Assembly: GCA_963764675.1 (NCBI GenBank) | Contig: CAVXTQ010000001.1 | Location: forward strand, 310,001 to 374,000 | Length of the DNA: 64,000 nucleotides | Direction: 5' to 3' | Origin: Acidiferrum sp963764675 | GTDB taxonomy: Bacteria; Acidobacteriota; Terriglobia; Acidiferrales; UBA7541 | Shown: in pieces, positions 63,068-64,000 of the stretch | Layout of the letters: each line of letters opens with the position of its first letter | How positions within the stretch are numbered: the stretch's first letter is position 1 | The notes under the pieces: generated by a model | Told to the model about the DNA's origin: nothing | The model's database searches: none | Seen by the model: only the letters and a program-made list of their open reading frames with translations | Made by a program: the position numbers and the translations under genes

Positions 63068-64000
63068 ATGGATGCGACAAAACCCAATCCAAGCATCTCC
63101 CCCCGCGAGATATTAAGCGCGTGGGGGAAAATCCTGACCGGCAAAGCACCCATGCTATCCATCGAAATCACCCGCGAATGCCCGCTTAGTTGTCCCGGAT
63201 GTTACGCCTACGGTGATTCTCATTTGGGCGGCGGCAGGGTCCTCCGCGAACTCAGCGATTTTCGAGGCGACGCGCTCGTCAATGGCGTGCTCGATTTGGT
63301 TCGCAGGCACCGTCCGATGCACGTTTCGCTGGTCGGCGGCGAGCCGCTCGTCCGGCACCGCGAATTGAGTGAAATTCTTCCCGCGCTCAGTGCCATGAAT
63401 ATTTTCACCTTGGTCGTTACCAGCGGCGTGATTCCAATCCCTATGGAGTGGATGGACCTGCCGCGCTTGCGCGTCGCCGTATCCGTCGACGGCTTGCCGG
63501 AACATCACGACATCCGGCGAAAGCCTGCCACGTACGAACGCATCGTCAAGAATATCGCCGGTCGCGAGATCAACGTCCACTGGGTAGTCACTCGGCCGAT
63601 GCTCGAACGCGCCGACTATTTCGAGGAATATATTGCTTTCTGGAATGCGCGCCCGGAAGTCAATCGTATTTGGGTGAGTCTCTATACTCCGCAAATCGGC
63701 GAGCAGAGCGCGGAGATGTTGTCGCTGGAGGACCGAAGATTTCTGGCGCAGCAGTTGCCGCCACTGCACAAGAAATTCCCCAAACTCCTCATGAACGATG
63801 GGATCGCTCAGGCCTTCCTCCATCCGCCGACCAGCCCCACCGATTGTCTTTTCTCGAAAATGTCCGCCAACTATTCCGCCGATCTGGAGACCAGAGTTGA
63901 GCCTTGCGTCTTCGGCGGCACGCCAGATTGCTCGCAATGTGGTTGCATGGCCAGCAGCGGCTTGCACTGGATTCGCAGTGAGAAGGTCGCTGGTCCCCTC
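63068..64000 (+). CDS. Radical SAM protein, partial (C-terminus outside window)
   Basis: 311 residues from ATG 63068, running off the right edge. The [4Fe-4S]-SAM motif is C38-x3-C42-x2-C45 in ECPLSCPGCYAYGD; downstream blocks HVSLVGGEPLVRHREL, VAVSVDGLPEHHDIRRKPATYERIVKNI and HWVVTRPM are typical of radical SAM barrels. Near residue 280-300 a second cysteine cluster (C-VFGGTPD-C-SQ-C-G-C) suggests an extra Fe-S cluster as in SPASM-type enzymes. The product is unknown. The start ATG is supported by position but a ribosome site is not obvious. Confidence 0.85.
   Translation, partial: MDATKPNPSISPREILSAWGKILTGKAPMLSIEITRECPLSCPGCYAYGDSHLGGGRVLRELSDFRGDALVNGVLDLVRRHRPMHVSLVGGEPLVRHRELSEILPALSAMNIFTLVVTSGVIPIPMEWMDLPRLRVAVSVDGLPEHHDIRRKPATYERIVKNIAGREINVHWVVTRPMLERADYFEEYIAFWNARPEVNRIWVSLYTPQIGEQSAEMLSLEDRRFLAQQLPPLHKKFPKLLMNDGIAQAFLHPPTSPTDCLFSKMSANYSADLETRVEPCVFGGTPDCSQCGCMASSGLHWIRSEKVAGPL

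Noticed and set aside
1..64000. CRISPR arrays, rRNA genes, complete tRNA genes
   Set aside because: None seen; no regularly spaced repeats and no complete tRNA cloverleaf noticed by eye.

Overview
The window looks like a chromosomal segment of an Acidobacteriota bacterium (probably Terriglobia-like). This is inferred from protein families typical of that phylum: two very large Oar-type TonB-dependent receptors, a VWFA-related secreted protein, an ADOP-type duplicated orphan permease, an imidazolonepropionase-like amidohydrolase series, and many Tat- or Sec-exported carbohydrate enzymes. No species can be named from the sequence alone.

Region by region. 1-9.4 kb: a partial GT39-type membrane glycosyltransferase, then two identical 1241-bp IS30-family insertion sequences in direct orientation, bracketing an asparagine synthase-like amidotransferase, a second ArnT-like glycosyltransferase and a VWA protein. 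9.4-10 kb: gene-free, with a 3' tRNA fragment between two direct repeats, probably an old integration scar. 10-14 kb: a two-gene operon (M24-like protein, GH2 glycosidase). 14.4-16.6 kb: three small orphan genes and an exported amidohydrolase. 17.4-20.7 kb: an intact Oar-type receptor. 21.5-26.3 kb: a winged-helix membrane regulator, a MocR regulator with three upstream boxes, and a divergent set encoding a duplicated DoxX-like membrane protein, a stand-alone LytTR regulator and a DUF1223 protein. 26.5-33.5 kb: a papain-like pseudogene, an M28 peptidase, then rpoD, groEL and groES and a conserved small gene. 33.7-35.6 kb: a monooxygenase-like gene divergent from an XRE regulator operon, with two matching palindromes between them.

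36-50 kb is a glycan-utilisation region: a DUF4832-like TIM-barrel protein, alpha-galactosidase (GH36), a parallel beta-helix protein and a Tat-exported TIM-barrel protein (the last three form one operon), a 5'-truncated receptor, aldose 1-epimerase and a GH51 arabinofuranosidase. Together they suggest attack on galactose- and arabinose-containing plant polysaccharide, followed by uptake and mutarotation of the sugars. 50-64 kb holds two exported proteins of unknown function, an AsmA-like protein, a translationally coupled trio of amidohydrolases of which only the middle one keeps the metal-binding HxH motif, a frameshifted ADOP permease, a LolA-like exported protein and a partial radical SAM enzyme.

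The most informative non-genic signals are: (i) both IS30 copies sit at the same position of the same short repeated sequence, each with its own 3-bp target duplication; (ii) a head-to-head deletion scar joins a beheaded aspartyl protease gene to a beheaded TonB receptor; (iii) paired operator-like palindromes precede the XRE and MocR regulators. Start codons were moved from the longest ORF wherever a ribosome binding site or signal peptide indicated it. The genes at both ends of the window were read directly from the sequence because they run off the edges.
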